A stretch of 64,000 bases of DNA from Calliopsis andreniformis (Eukaryota; Arthropoda; Insecta; Hymenoptera; Andrenidae). Positions 1 to 13,200 of this stretch are shown here, one piece after another. Both the position numbers and the translations under genes were made by a program. The DNA is taken from the NCBI RefSeq assembly GCF_051401765.1, contig NW_027480422.1, positions 12,046,001 through 12,110,000 of the forward strand. The letters are read 5' to 3'. Within the stretch, counting starts at the first letter, position 1. Each line of letters opens with the position of its first letter. The notes under the pieces are model-generated. The model had not been told where the DNA came from, searched no databases, and worked only from the letters and a program-made list of their open reading frames with translations.

Positions 1-3000
1 TGAAGCCTAGGTTGCCCGGAACGTAGAAATGACCATTACTTCCACACTGTTTGCAATTATTCATATTATACAGTGGAAAAACTGTTGTATTTATATTGCA
101 TTTTATGCTTCTGGCATTGACTTCTAAGGACCTAACTATTCGATGTGGTGGAGCAACGCCCTAGAGTGAAGCCTAGGTTGCCCCGAACGTAGAAAGGACC
201 ATAACTCTCACACTGGTTGCAATTATTCCTGTTATACAAGGGAAAAACTGTTGTATTTATATTGCATTTTATGCTTCTGGCGTTGACTTCTTTGGCCCTA
301 ACTATTCGATCTGGTGGAGCAACGCCATAGAGTGAAGCCTAGGCTGCCCGGAATGTAGAAATGACCATCACTTTCACACTGGTTGCAATTATTCTTGTTA
401 TACGATGGAAAAGCTGTTGTATTTATATTGTATTTTATGCTTCTGGCGTAGTCTAATTAGGCCCTAACTATTCGATCTTGTGGAACAACGCCGTAGAGTG
501 AAGCCTAGGTTGCCCGGAAGGTAGAAATGACCATTACATCCTCACTGTTTGCAATTATTCATTGTATACAATGGAAAAACTGTTGTATTTATATTGTATT
601 TTATGCTTCTGGCATTGACTTCTCAGGCCCTAACTATTCGATCTGGTGGAGCAACGCTCTAGAGAGAAGCCTAGATTGCCCGGAACGTAGAAATGACTTT
701 TAACTTCTGGCTTGCTGCAATTATTCCTGTTATACGATGAATAAACTGTTGTATTTTCATTGTATTTTATGCGTCTGGAGTTGTTTTCTAAGGCCCTAAC
801 TATTCGATGTGGTGGAGGAACGCCCTAGAGAGAAACCTAGGTTGCCCCGAACGTAGAAATGACCATAACTCTCACACTGGTTGCAATTATTCCTGTTATA
901 CAAGGGAAAAACTGTTGTATTTATATTGCATTTTATGCTTCTGGCGTTGACTTCTTTGGCCCTAACTATTCGATCTGGTGGAGCAACGCCATAGAGTGAA
1001 GCCTAGGCTGCCCGGAATGTAGAAATGACCATCACTTTCACACTGGTTGCAATTATTCTTGTTATACGATGGAAAAGCTGTTGTATTTATATTGTATTTT
1101 ATGCTTCTGGCGTAGTCTAATTAGGCCCTAACTATTCGATCTTGTGGAACAACGCCATAGAGTGAAGCCTAGGTTGCCCGGAAGGTAGAAATGACCATTA
1201 CATCCTCACTGTTTGCAATTATTCATTGTATACAATGGAAAAACTGTTGTATTTATATTGTATTTTATGCTTCTGGCATTGACTTCTAAAGCCCTAACTA
1301 TTCGATGTGGTGGAGCAACGCCATAGAGCGAAACCTAGGTTGCTCGGAACGTAGAAATGGCCGTTACATTCACACTGTTTGCAATTATTCATTTTATACG
1401 ATGGAAAAACTGTTGTACATTTATCATATCTTATGCTTCTGGCGTTGACTTCTTAGGCCCTAACTATTTGGTCTGGTGGAGCAACGCCCTAGGGTGTAGC
1501 CTAGGTTGCCCGGAACGTGGAAATGACCATAACTATCAGACTGGTTGCAAGTATTCGTTTTATACGATGGAAAGACTGTTGTATTTATATTGTATTTTAT
1601 AGTTATGGCGTTGTCTTCTAGGGCCGTAGCTATTCGATGTGGTTGAGCAACGCCCTAGAGTGAAGCCTAGGTTGCCCGGAACGTAGAAATGACCATAGCT
1701 TTCATACTGGTTGGAATTATTCGTTTTATACGATGGAAAAACTGTTGTATTTATTCTGTATTTGGTGCTCCTGGCGTTGACTTCTTATGCCCTAACCATT
1801 GGATCTGGTGGACCATCGCCCTAGAGTGAGGCCTAGGTTGCCCGGAACGTAGAAATGACCATTACTTCCACACTGTTTGCAATTATTCATTTTATACAAT
1901 GGAAAAACTGTTGTGTTTATATTGTTTTTTATAGTTATGGCGTTGACCTCTAAGGCCGTAGCTATTCGATGTGGTGGAGCAATGCCCTAGAGTGAAGCCT
2001 AGGTTGCCCGGAACGTAGAAATCACCATAACTTTCACACTTGTTGCAATTATTCCTGGTATACGATGGAATAACTGTTGTAATTTTATTTACATTTATGA
2101 TCCTGTTGTTGACTTCTAAGGCCTTAGCTATTCGATCTGGTGGAGCAACGCCCTGGAGTGAAGCCTAGGTTGCCCGAAACGTGGAAATGACCATCACTTT
2201 CACACTGGTTGCAATTATTCTCGTTATACGATGGAAAAACTGTTGTATTTATATTGTGTTTTATGCTTCTGACGTTGACTTCTAAGGCCGTAGCTATTCG
2301 ATGTGGTGGGGCAACACCCTAGACTGAAGCCTACTTTGCCGGACCGTAAAAATGACCCATTACTTTCACACTGGTTTCAATTATTCGTTTTATACGATGG
2401 AAAAACTGTTGTATTTATTTTGCATTTGGTGCTTCTGGCGTGGACTTCTCAGGCCCTATCTATTGGATCTGGTGGACCAACGCCCTAGAGTGAAGCCTAG
2501 GTTGCCCGAAACGTGGAAATGACCATCACTTTCACACTGGTTGCAATTATTCCCGTTATACGATGGAAAAACTGTTGTATTTTTATTGTATTTTATGCTT
2601 CGGGCGTTGACTTCTGAGGCCCTCGCTATTCAATCTGGTGGAGCAACGCCCTAGAGTGAAGCCTAGGTTGCCCGGAACGTAGAAATCACCATAACTTTCA
2701 CACTTGTTGCAATTATTCCCGTTATACGATGGAATAACTGTTGTAATTTTATTTACATTTATGATCCTGGTGTTGACTTCTAAGGCCCTAGCTATTCGAT
2801 CTGGTGGAGCAACGCCCTGGAGTGAAGCCTAGGTTGCCCGAAACGTGGAAATGACCACCACTTTCACACTGGTTGCAATTATTCTCGTTATACGATGGAA
2901 AAACTGTTGTATTTTTATTGTATTTTATGCTTCGGGCGTTGACTTCTAAGGCCCTAACTGTTCGATCTGGTGGAGCAGCGCCCTAAGGTGAAGCCGAGGT

Positions 3001-6000
3001 TGGCCGGAACGTAGAAATGACCATAACTTTTATACTGGTTGCAATTATTGGTTTTACACGATGGAAAAACTGATGTATTTGTATTGTGTTTTATGCTTCT
3101 GGCGTTGACTTCTAAGGCCGTGGCTATTGGATGTGCTGGAGCAACGCCCTAGACTGAAGCCTAGGTTGCCCGGAACGCAGAAATGACCAGATCTTTCACA
3201 CTGGTTGTAATTATTCCCGTTATACGATGGAAAAACTGTTGCATTTATACTGTATTTTAAGCTTCTGGCGTTGACTTCTAAGGTCCTAGCTATTCGATCT
3301 CGTGGGGCAACGTGCAAGAGTGAAGCCTATGCTGCCCGAAACGTAGAAAAGACCATTACTTTCACACTGGTTGCAATTATTCTTTTTATAGTATGGAAAA
3401 ACTGTTGTATTTGTATTGTATTCTATGCGGCTGGAGTTGTTTTCTAAGGCCCTAACTATTCGACCTGGTGGAGCAACGCCCTAGGGTGAACCCGAGGTTG
3501 GCAACAACGTAGAAATGACCATATCTTTTATACTGGTTGCAATTATTGGTTTTATATGATGGAAAACCTGTTGTATTTATATTGTGTTTTATGCTGCTGG
3601 CGTTGACTTCTAAGGCCGTAGCTTTTCGATGTGGTGGGGCAACGCCCTAGAGTGAAGCCTAGGTTGCCCGGAACGTATAAATGGCCATTACTTTCACACT
3701 GGTTGCAATTATTCGTTTTATACGATGGAAAAACTGTTGTATTTATTTTGTATTTGGTGCTTCTGGCGTTGACTTCTTAGGCCCTAACTATTGGATCTGG
3801 TGGAGCAACGCCCTAGGGCGAAGACTAGGTTGCCCGAGACGTAGAAATGTCCATTACTTTCACACTGGTTGCAATTATTCATGCTATACGATGGAAAAAC
3901 TGTTGTATTTTTACTGTATTTTATGCTTCTGGCGATGACTTCTAAGGTCCTAGCTATTCGATCTGGTGGAGCAACGCCCTAGAGTGAAGCCTAGGTTGCC
4001 CCGAACGTAGAAATGACCATAACTTTCACACTGGTTGCTATTATTCGTTTTATACGATGGAAAAACTGTTGTATTTATATTGTATTTTATGCTTCTGGCG
4101 TTGACATCTTCGGCCGTAGCTGATCGATCTGGTGGAACAACGCCCTAGAATGAAGCCTAGATTGCCCGGAACGTAGAAATGACCATTACTTTGACACTGG
4201 TTGCAGTTATTCATGCTATACGATGAAAAAACAGTTGCATTTTTATTGTATTTTTTCCTTCTGGTTTTGACTTCTAAGGTCCTAGCTATTCGATCTTGTG
4301 GGGCATCGTCTAAGAGTGAGGCCTATGTTGCCCGGAACGTAGAAATGACCATAACTTTCTTACTGGTTGCAATTATTCGTTTTATACGATGGAAAAACTG
4401 TTGTATTTATATTGTATTTTATGCTTCTGGCGTTGTCTTCTAAGACCGTAGCTATTCGATGTGGTGGAGCAACGCCCTAGAGTGATGCCTAGGTCGCCTG
4501 GAACGTAGAAATGACCATTACTTTCACACTAGTTGCAGTTATTCATGCTATACGATGGAAGAACTGTTGCATTTTTATTGTATTTTTTTCTTCTGGCTTT
4601 GACTTCTAAGGTCCTAGCTGTTCCATCTGGTGGGGCAACGTCCAAGAGTGAAGCCTATGTTGCCCGGAACGTAGAAATGACCATCACTTTCTCACTGGTT
4701 GCAATTATTCCCCTTATACGATGGAAAAACTGATGTATTTTTTGTATTTTATGCATCGGGCGTTGACTTCTAAGGCGCTAGCTATTCGATCTGGTGTAGC
4801 ATCACGCTAGAGTGAAGCCTAGGTTGCCCGCAACGTAGAGATGACCATTACTTTCACACTGGTTGCAATTATTCCCGTTATACGATGGAAAAACTGATGT
4901 ATTTGTATTGTATTTTATGCTTCGAGCGCTGATTTCTTAGGCCCTAACCATTGGATCTGGTGGAGCAACGCCCTAGGGTGAAGCCGAGGTTGGCCGGAAC
5001 GTAGAAATGACCATAACTTTTATACTGGTTGCAATTATTGGTTTTACACGATGGAAAAACTGATGTATTTGTATTGTGTTTTATGCTTCTGGCGTTGACT
5101 TCTAAGGCCGTGGCTATTGGATGTGCTGGAGCAACGCCCTAGACTGAAGCCTAGGTTGCCCGGAACGCAGAAATGACCAGACCTTTCACACTGGTTGTAA
5201 TTATTCCCGTTATACGATGGAAAAACTGTTGCATTTATACTGTATTTTAAGCTTCTGGCGTTGACTTCTAAGGCCGTAGCTATTCGATGTGGTGGAGCAA
5301 CGCCCTAGAGTGAAGCCTAGTTTGCACGGAACGTAGAAATGCCCATTACTCTAACACTGTAATTATTCCTGTTATACGATGGAATAACTCTTGTATTTCT
5401 ATTGTATTTTATGCTTCGGTCGTTAACTTCTAAGGCCCTAACTATTGGATCTGGTGGAGCAACGCCCTAGGGCGAAGAGTAGGTTGCCCGAGACGTAGAA
5501 ATGACCATCACTTTCTCACTGGTTTCAATTATTCATGCTATACGATGGAAAAACTGTTGTATTTTTACTGTATTTTATGCTTCTGGCGATGACTTCTAAG
5601 GTCCTAGCTATTCGATCTGGTGGAGTAACGCCCTAGAGTGAAGCCTAGGTTGCCCCGAACGTAGAAATGACCATAACTTTCACACTGGTTGCAATTATTC
5701 TCGTTATACGATTGAAAAACTGTTGTATTTTTATTGTATTTTATGCTTCGGCCGTTGACTTCTAAGGCCCTCGCTATTCAATCTGGTGGAGCAACGCCCT
5801 AGAGTGAAGCCTAGGTTGCCCGGAACGTAGAAATGACCATACCTTTCACACTTGTTGCAATTATTCCTGTTATACGATGGAAAAACTGTTCCATTTATTA
5901 TGTATTTTATGCTTCTGGCGATGACTTCTTAGGCCCTAACTATTGGATTTGGTGGATCAACGCCCTAGGGTGAAGCCTAGGTTGCCCGAAACGTAGAGAT

Positions 6001-6627
6001 GACCATTACTTTCACACTGGTTGCAATTATTCCCGTTATACGATGGAAAAACTGATGTATTTGTATTGTATTTTATGCTTCGAGCGCTGATTTCTAAGGC
6101 CCTAACCATTGGATCTGGTGGAGCAACGCCCTAGGGTGAAACCGAGGTTGGCCGGAACGTAGAAATGACCATAACTTTTATACTGGTTGCAATTATTGGT
6201 TTTATACGATGGAAAAACTGATGTATTTGTATTGTGTTTTATGCTCCTGGCGTTGACTTCTAAGGCCGTAGCTATTGGATGTGGTGGAGCAACGCCCTAG
6301 ACTGAAGCCTAGGTTGCCCGGAACGCAGAAATGACCAGATCTTTCACACTGGTTGCAATTATTCCTGTTATACGATGGAAAAACTGTTGTATTTATATTG
6401 TATTTTAAGCTTCTGGCGTTGACTTCTCAGGCCGTAGCTATTAGATGTGGTGGAGCAACGCCCTAGAGTGAAGCCTAGTTTGCACGGAACGTAGAAATGC
6501 CCATTACTTTAACACTGGTTGTAATTATTCCTGTTATACGATGGAATAACTCTTGTATTTCTATTGTATTTTATGCTTCGGGCGTTAACTTCTAAGGCCC
6601 TAACTATTGGATCTGGTGGAGCAACGC
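1..6627 (+). repeat. Higher-order block A, copy 1
   Basis: About 40 satellite monomers that recur nearly base for base at 54828-61454, at a constant offset of 54827. The left edge is the window edge, so the true block is probably longer. One difference I could place is G at 1470 against C at 56297. The match ends where copy 1 reads GCAACGCTATAGGGTC and copy 2 reads GCAACGCCCTAGGGC. Inside it are a 4-mer duplication (172-1284), a 2-mer stretch around 4190-4740 and a 12-mer/7-mer related set (about 2980, 4970 and 6130, marked by GAGGTTGGCCGG). Confidence 0.9.
172..1284 (+). repeat. 4-mer (664-bp) higher-order duplication
   Basis: The segment at about 172-620 recurs at 836-1284, an offset of exactly 664 bases or four monomers. 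Shared variants are the ATAACTCTCACACTGG block (200 and 864), the unusual GTAGTCTAATTAGG and the GGAAGGTAGAAATG variant with a CATTGTATACAATGG motif. The second unit leaves the match at CTTCTAAAGCCC, where the first has CTTCTCAGGCCC. The same pair is present in block A copy 2 (about 54999-56111). Confidence 0.8.
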
Positions 6628-9600
6628 TATAGGGTCAAGCCTAGGTTGCCCGGAACTTAGAAATGACCATCACCTTCACTCTGGTTGCAATTATTCCTGT
6701 TATACGATGGAAAAACTGTGGTATTTTTATTGTATTTTATGCTCCGGGCGTTGACTTCTGAGGTTCTAACTATTGGATCTGCTGGAGCAACGCCCTAGGG
6801 TGAAGCCTAGGTTGCACGGAACGTAAAAATGACCATAACTTTCACCCTGGTTGCAATTATTCGTTTTATACAATGTTAAAGCTGTTCTTTTAATTTTGAA
6901 TTTTATGCCTCGGGCGTTGACTTCTAAGGCCCTAGCTATTCGATTTGGTTGTCCAACGCCCTAGAGTGGAGCCTATGTTGCCCGAAACGTAGAGATGACC
7001 ATTACTTTCTCACTGGTTGCAATTATTCATGCTATACGATGGAAAGACTGTTGTATTTATATTGCATTTCATGCTTCTGGCGGTGACTTCTAAGGCCGTA
7101 GCTATACGATGTGGTGGAGCAACGCCCGAGAGTGACGCCTAGGTTGCCCGGAACGTAGAAATGACCATACTTTCACACTGGTTGTTATTATTCTTTTCAT
7201 ACGATGGAAAAACTGTTGTATTTTTATTGTGTTTTATGCGTCTGGAGTTGTTTCCTCAGGCCCTAGCTATTCGACCTAGTGGACCAACGCCCTAGAGTGA
7301 AGCCTAGGTTGCACGGAACGTAGAAATGCCCATTACTTTCACATTGGTTGTAATTATTCCGCTTATACGATGGAATAACTGTTGTATTTATATTTTATTT
7401 TATGCTTCTGGCGTTGACTTCTAAGGCCCTAGCTATTCGATCTGGTGGTGCAACGCCCTAGAGTGAAGCCTAGGTTGCACGGAACGTAGAAATGACCATT
7501 ACCTTCAGGCATGTTGCAATTGTTCCTGTTACACGATGAAAGAACTGTTGTATTTTTATTGTGTTTTACGTGTCTGGAGTTGTTTTCCCAGGCCCTAGCT
7601 ATTCGACCTAGTGGACCAACGCCCTAGAGTGAAGCCTAGGTTGCACGGAACGTAGAAATGCCCATTACTTTCACATTGGTTATAATTATTCCTGTTATAC
7701 GATGGAATAACTGTTGTATTTATATTTTATTTTATGCTTCTGGCGTTGACTTCTAAGGCCCTAGCTATTCGATCTGGTGGACCAACGCCCTAGAGTGAAG
7801 CCTAGGTTGCACGGAACGTAGAAATGCCCATTACTTTCACATTGGTTGTAATTATTCCGCTTATACGATGGAATAACTGTTGTATTTATATTTTATTTTA
7901 TGCTTCTGGCGTTGACTTCTAAGGCCCTAGCTATTCGATCTGGTGGTGCAACGCCCTAGAGTGAAGCCTAGGTTGCACGGAACGTAGAAATGACCATTAC
8001 CTTCAGGCATGTTGCAATTGTTCCTGTTATACGATGAAAGAACTGTTGTATTTTTATTGTGTTTTACGTGTCTGGAGTTGTTTTCCCAGGCCCTAGCTAT
8101 TCGACCTAGTGGACCAACGCCCTAGAGTGAAGCCTAGGTTGCACGGAACGTAGAAATGCCCATTACTTTCACATTGGTTATAATTATTCCTGTTATACGA
8201 TGGAATAACTGTTGTATTTATATTTTATTTTATGCTTCTGGCGTTGACTTCTAAGGCCCTAGCTATTCGATCTGGTGGTGCAACGCTCTAGAGTGAAGCC
8301 TAGGTTGCCCGGAACTTAGAAGTGACCATCACCTTCGCTCTGGTTGCTATTATTCCTGTTATACGATGGAAAAACTGTTGTATTTTTATTGTATTTTATG
8401 CTTCGGGCGTTGACTTCTAAGGCCTTAGCTATTCGATCTGGTAGAGCAACGCCCTAGAGTTAAGTCTAGGATGCCCGGAACGTAGAAATGGCCATTGCTT
8501 TCACACTGGTTGCACTTATTCGTTTGATACGATGAAAAGCTCTTGTACATATATCGTATTTTATGCTTCTAGCGTTGACTTCTTAGGTCCTAACTATTCG
8601 ATCTGGTGGATCAACGCCCTAGGGTGAAGCCTAGGTTGAACGGAACGTAGAAATGACCATAACTTTCATACTGGTTGCAATTATTCGTCTATACAATGGA
8701 AAAACTGTTGTATTTAGATTGTATTTTATAGCTATGGCGTTGACTTCTAAGGCCATAGCCATTCGATGTGGTGGAGCAATGCCCTAGTGTGAAGCCTAGG
8801 TTGCCTGGAACGTAGAAATGACCATACCTTTCACGCTGGTTGATATTATTTCTGTTAAACGATGGAAAAACTGTTGTATCTATTTCGTATTTTATGCTTC
8901 TGGCGTTGACTTCTTAGGTCCTAACTATTGGATCTGGTGGAGCAACGCCCTAGGGTGAAGCCTAGGTTGAACGGAACGTAGAAATGACCATAACTTTCAT
9001 ACTGATTGCAATTATTCGTATTATACGATGGAAAATCTGTTGTATTTATATTGTATTTTAACCTTCTGGCGTTGACTTCTAAGGCCATAGCTATTCGATG
9101 TGGTGCAGCAACGCTCTGGAGTGAAGGCTATGTTGCCCTGATCGTAGAAATGGCCATATCTTTCACACTGGTTGCAATTATTCCTGTTATACGATGGAAA
9201 AACTGTTGTATCTCTATTGTATTTTATGCTTCTGGCGTTGACTTATTAGGCCCTAACTATTCGATATGGTGGAGCAACGCCCTAGAGAGAAGCCTAGGTT
9301 GCCCGGAACGTAGAAATGCCCATTACTCTCACACTGGTTGTAATTATTCCTGCTATACGATGGAATAACTGTTGTATTTTTATTTTATTTTGTGTTTCTG
9401 GAGTTGACTTCTAAGGCCCGAGCTATTCGATCTGGTGGAGCAACGCTATAGAGTGAAGCCTAGGTTGCACGGAACGTAGAAATGCCCATTACTTTCACAT
9501 TGGTTATAATTATTCCTGTTATACGATGGAATAACTGTTGTATTTATATTTTATTTTATGCTTCTGGCGTTGACTTCTAAGGCCCTAGCTATTCGATCTG

Positions 9601-10268
9601 GTGGTGCAACGCTCTAGAGTGAAGCCTAGGTTGCCCGGAACGTAGAAATGCCCATTACTCTCACTCTGGTTGCAATTATTCCTGTTATACGATGGAAAAA
9701 CTGTGGTATTTTTATTGTATCTTATGCTCCGGGCGTTGACTTCTGAGGTTCTAACTATTGGATCTGCTGGAGCAACGCCCTAGAGTGAAGCCTAGGTTGC
9801 ACGGAACGTAAAAATGACCATAACTTTCACCCTGGTTGCAATTATTCGTTTTACACAATGTTAAAGCTGTTCTTTTAATTTTGTATTTTATGCCTCGGGC
9901 GTTGACTTCTAAGGCCCTAGCTATTCGATTTGGTTGTCCAACGCCCTAGAGTGGAGCCTATGTTGCCCGAAACGTAGAGATGACCATTACTTTCACACTG
10001 GTTGCAATTATTCATGCTATACGATGGAAAGACTGTTGTATTTATATTGCATTTCATGCTTCTGGCGGTGACTTCTAAGGCCGTAGCTATACGATGTGTT
10101 GGAGCAACGCCCGAGAGTGACGCCTAGGTTGCCCGGAACGTAGAAATGACCATTACTTTCACACTGGTTGCAATTATTCTTTTCATACGATGGAAAAACT
10201 GTTGTATTTTTATTGTGTTTTATGCGTCTGGAGTTGTTTCCTCAGGCCCTCGCTATTCGACCTAGTGG
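6628..10268 (+). repeat. Higher-order block B, copy 1
   Basis: About 22 monomers that recur at 17578-20555. The offset is not constant: 10950 at the start, 10452 from about 8280 and 10286 from about 9600. The steps are 498 and 166 bases, so copy 1 has three plus one more monomers than copy 2. The block begins at AGGGTCAAGCC (6631) and the match ends near CGACCTAGTGGAGC (10259). Marker variants are AATGTTAAAGCTGTTC, CACCTTCACTCTGG and CAGGCATGTTGCAATTG. Confidence 0.88.
7283..8278 (+). repeat. 3-mer (498-bp) tandem duplication in block B
   Basis: Two tandem units of three monomers, about 7283-7780 and 7781-8278. The marker ATTCCGCTTATACG occurs in both at an offset of 498. The order of variants is the same in each unit: the CCGCTTATACG monomer, the CAGGCATGTTGC monomer, then the TTGGTTATAATTATT monomer. 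Block B copy 2 has only one such unit (about 18240-18740), which accounts for the 498-base change in offset. Confidence 0.88.
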
Positions 10269-13200
10269 AGCAACGCCCTAGAGTGAAGCCTAGGTTGCCA
10301 GAACGTAGAAATGACCATACCTTTCACACTGGTTGCAATTACTCATTTTATGCGATGGAAAAGCTGTTGTACATATATCGTATTTTATGCTTCTGGCATT
10401 GACTTCTTAGGCCCTAACTATTCGATCTGGTGGAGCAACGCACTAGAGTGTAGCCTAGGTTGCCCGGAACGTAGAAATGACCATATCTTTCACACTGGTT
10501 GCAATTATTCCTGTTATACAAGGGAAAAACTGTTGTATTTATGTTGTATTTTATGCTTCTGGCGTTGACTTCTTAGGTCCTAACAATTCGATCTGATGGA
10601 GCATGGCCGTAGAGTGAAGCCTAGGTTGCCCGGAATGTAGAAATGACCATCACTTTCACACTGGTTGCAATTATTCCTGTAGACGATGGAAAAACTGTGG
10701 CATTTATATTGTATTTTATGCTTCTGGCGTAGCCTTCTTAGGCCCTAACTTTTCGATATGGGGGAACCACGCCCTGGACTGAAGCCTAGGTTGCCCGGAA
10801 CGTAGAAATGACCATCACTTTCACACTGGTGGCAATTATTCCTGTTATACGATGGAAAAACTGTTGTATTTACATTGTATTTTATGCTTCTGGCGTTGAC
10901 TTCTTAGGTCCTAACTATTGGATCTGGTGGAGCAACGCCCTAGGGTGAAGCCTAGGTTGCCCGGAACGTACAAACGCGCATTCTTTTCACACTGGTTGTA
11001 ATTATTCCTGCTATACGATGGAATAGCTGTTGCAATTTTATTTTATTTTGTGTTTCTGGCGTTGACTTCTAAGGCCCGTGCTATTCGATCTGGTGGAGCA
11101 ACGCCCTAGGGTGAAGGCTAGGTTGCCCGGAACGTAGAAATGACCATGTCTTTCACACTGGTTGCAATTATTCCTGTTATACGATGGAAAAACTGTTGTA
11201 TTTATATTATATTTTATGCTTCCGGCGTTGACTTCTAGGGCCGTAGCTATTCGATGTGGTGGAGAAACGCCCTAGAGTGAAGCCTAGGCTGCCCGGAAAG
11301 TAGAAACGAACATTACCTCCACACTGTTTGCAATTATTCATTTTATACAATGGAAAAACTGTTGCACTTATATTGTTTTTTATAGTTATGGCGTTGACTT
11401 CTAAGGCCGTAGCTATTCGATGTGGTGGAGCAATGACCTAGAGTGAAGCCTAGGATGCCCGCAACGTAGAAATGACCATATCTTTCACACTGTTTGCAAT
11501 TATTCCTGTTGTACGATGAAAAAACTGCTGTATTTTTATTGTATTTTATGCGTCTGGAGTTGTATTCTAAGGCCCTAACTATACGATGTGGTGGAGCAAC
11601 GCCCTAGAGCGATACCTAGGTTGCCCGGAACGTAGAAATGACCATAACCTTTATACTGATTGCAATTATTCGTTTTATACGATGGAAAAACTGTTGTATT
11701 TATATTGTATTTTATGCTTCTGGTGTAGACTTCTTAGGCCCTAGCTATTCGATCTGGAGGATCAACGCCCTAGAGTGAAGCCTAGGTTGCCCGGAACGTA
11801 GAAATGACCATAACTTTCATACTGATTGCAATTATTCGTTTTATACGATGGAAAAACTGTTGTACTTATATTGTATGTTATGCCTCTGGCATCGACTCCT
11901 AAGGCTGTAGCTATTCGAGGTGGTGGAACAACGCCCTAGAGTGAAGCCTAGGTTGCCCGGAACGCAGAAATGACCATACCTTTCATACTGGTTGCAATTA
12001 TTTCTGTTACACGATGGAAAAACTGTTGTATCTATTTCGTATTTTATGCTTCTGGCGTTGACTTCTTAGGTCCTAACGATTGGATCTGGTGGAGCAACGC
12101 CCTCTGATGAAGCCCAGGTTTCCCGCAACGTAGAAATGACCATATCTTTAACACTGTTTGCAATTATTCCTGTTATACGATTGAAAAACTGTTGTATTTA
12201 TATTGTATTTTATGCTTCTGGCGTTGCCTTCTAAGGCCGCAGCTATTCGATGTAGTGGAGCAACGCCCTAGAGTGAAGCCTAGGTTGCCAGAACGTAGAA
12301 ATGACCATACCTTTCACACTGGTTGCAATTACTCATTTTATGCGATGGAAAAGCTGTTGTACATATATCGTATTTTATGCTTCTGGCATTGACTTCTTAG
12401 GCCCTAACTATTCGATCTGGTGGAGCAACGCACTAGGGTGAAGCCTAGGTTGCCCGGAGCGTAGAAATGACCATCACTTTCACAGTGGTTGCAATTATCT
12501 CTGTTATACAATGGAAAAACTGTTGTATCTATTTTGTATTTTATGCTTCTGGCGTTGGCTTCTTAGGCCCTAACTATTCGATGTGGTGGAGCCACGCCCT
12601 AGAGTGTAGCCTAGGTTGCCCGGAACGTAGAAATGACCATAGCTTTCACACTGGTTGCAATTATTCCTGTTATACAAGGGAAAAACTGTTGTATTTATGT
12701 TGTATTTTATGCTTCTGGCGTTGACTTCTTAGGCCCTAACAATTCGATCTGATGGAGCATGGCCGTAGAGTGAAGCCTAGGTTGCCCGGAATGTAGAAAT
12801 GACCATCACTTTCACACTGGTTGCAATTATTCTTGTTATACGATGGAAAAACTGTTGTATTTATTTTGTATTTTAAGCCTCTGGCGTTGACTCCTAAGGC
12901 CGTAGCTATTCGATGTGGTGGAGCAACGCCCTAGAGTGAAGTCTAGGATGCCCGCAGCGCAGAAATGACCATATCTTTCACACTGTTTGCAATTATTCCA
13001 GTTATACGATTCAAAAACTGTTGTATTTATATTGTATTTTATGCTTCTGGCGTTGACTTCTAAGGCCGGAGCTATTCGATGTGGTGTAGCAATGCCCTAG
13101 AGTGAAGCCTAGGTTGCCCGGAACGTAGAAATGGCCATACCTTTCACACTGGTTGCAATTATTCCTGATATACAAGGAAAAAACTGTTGTATTTATATTG

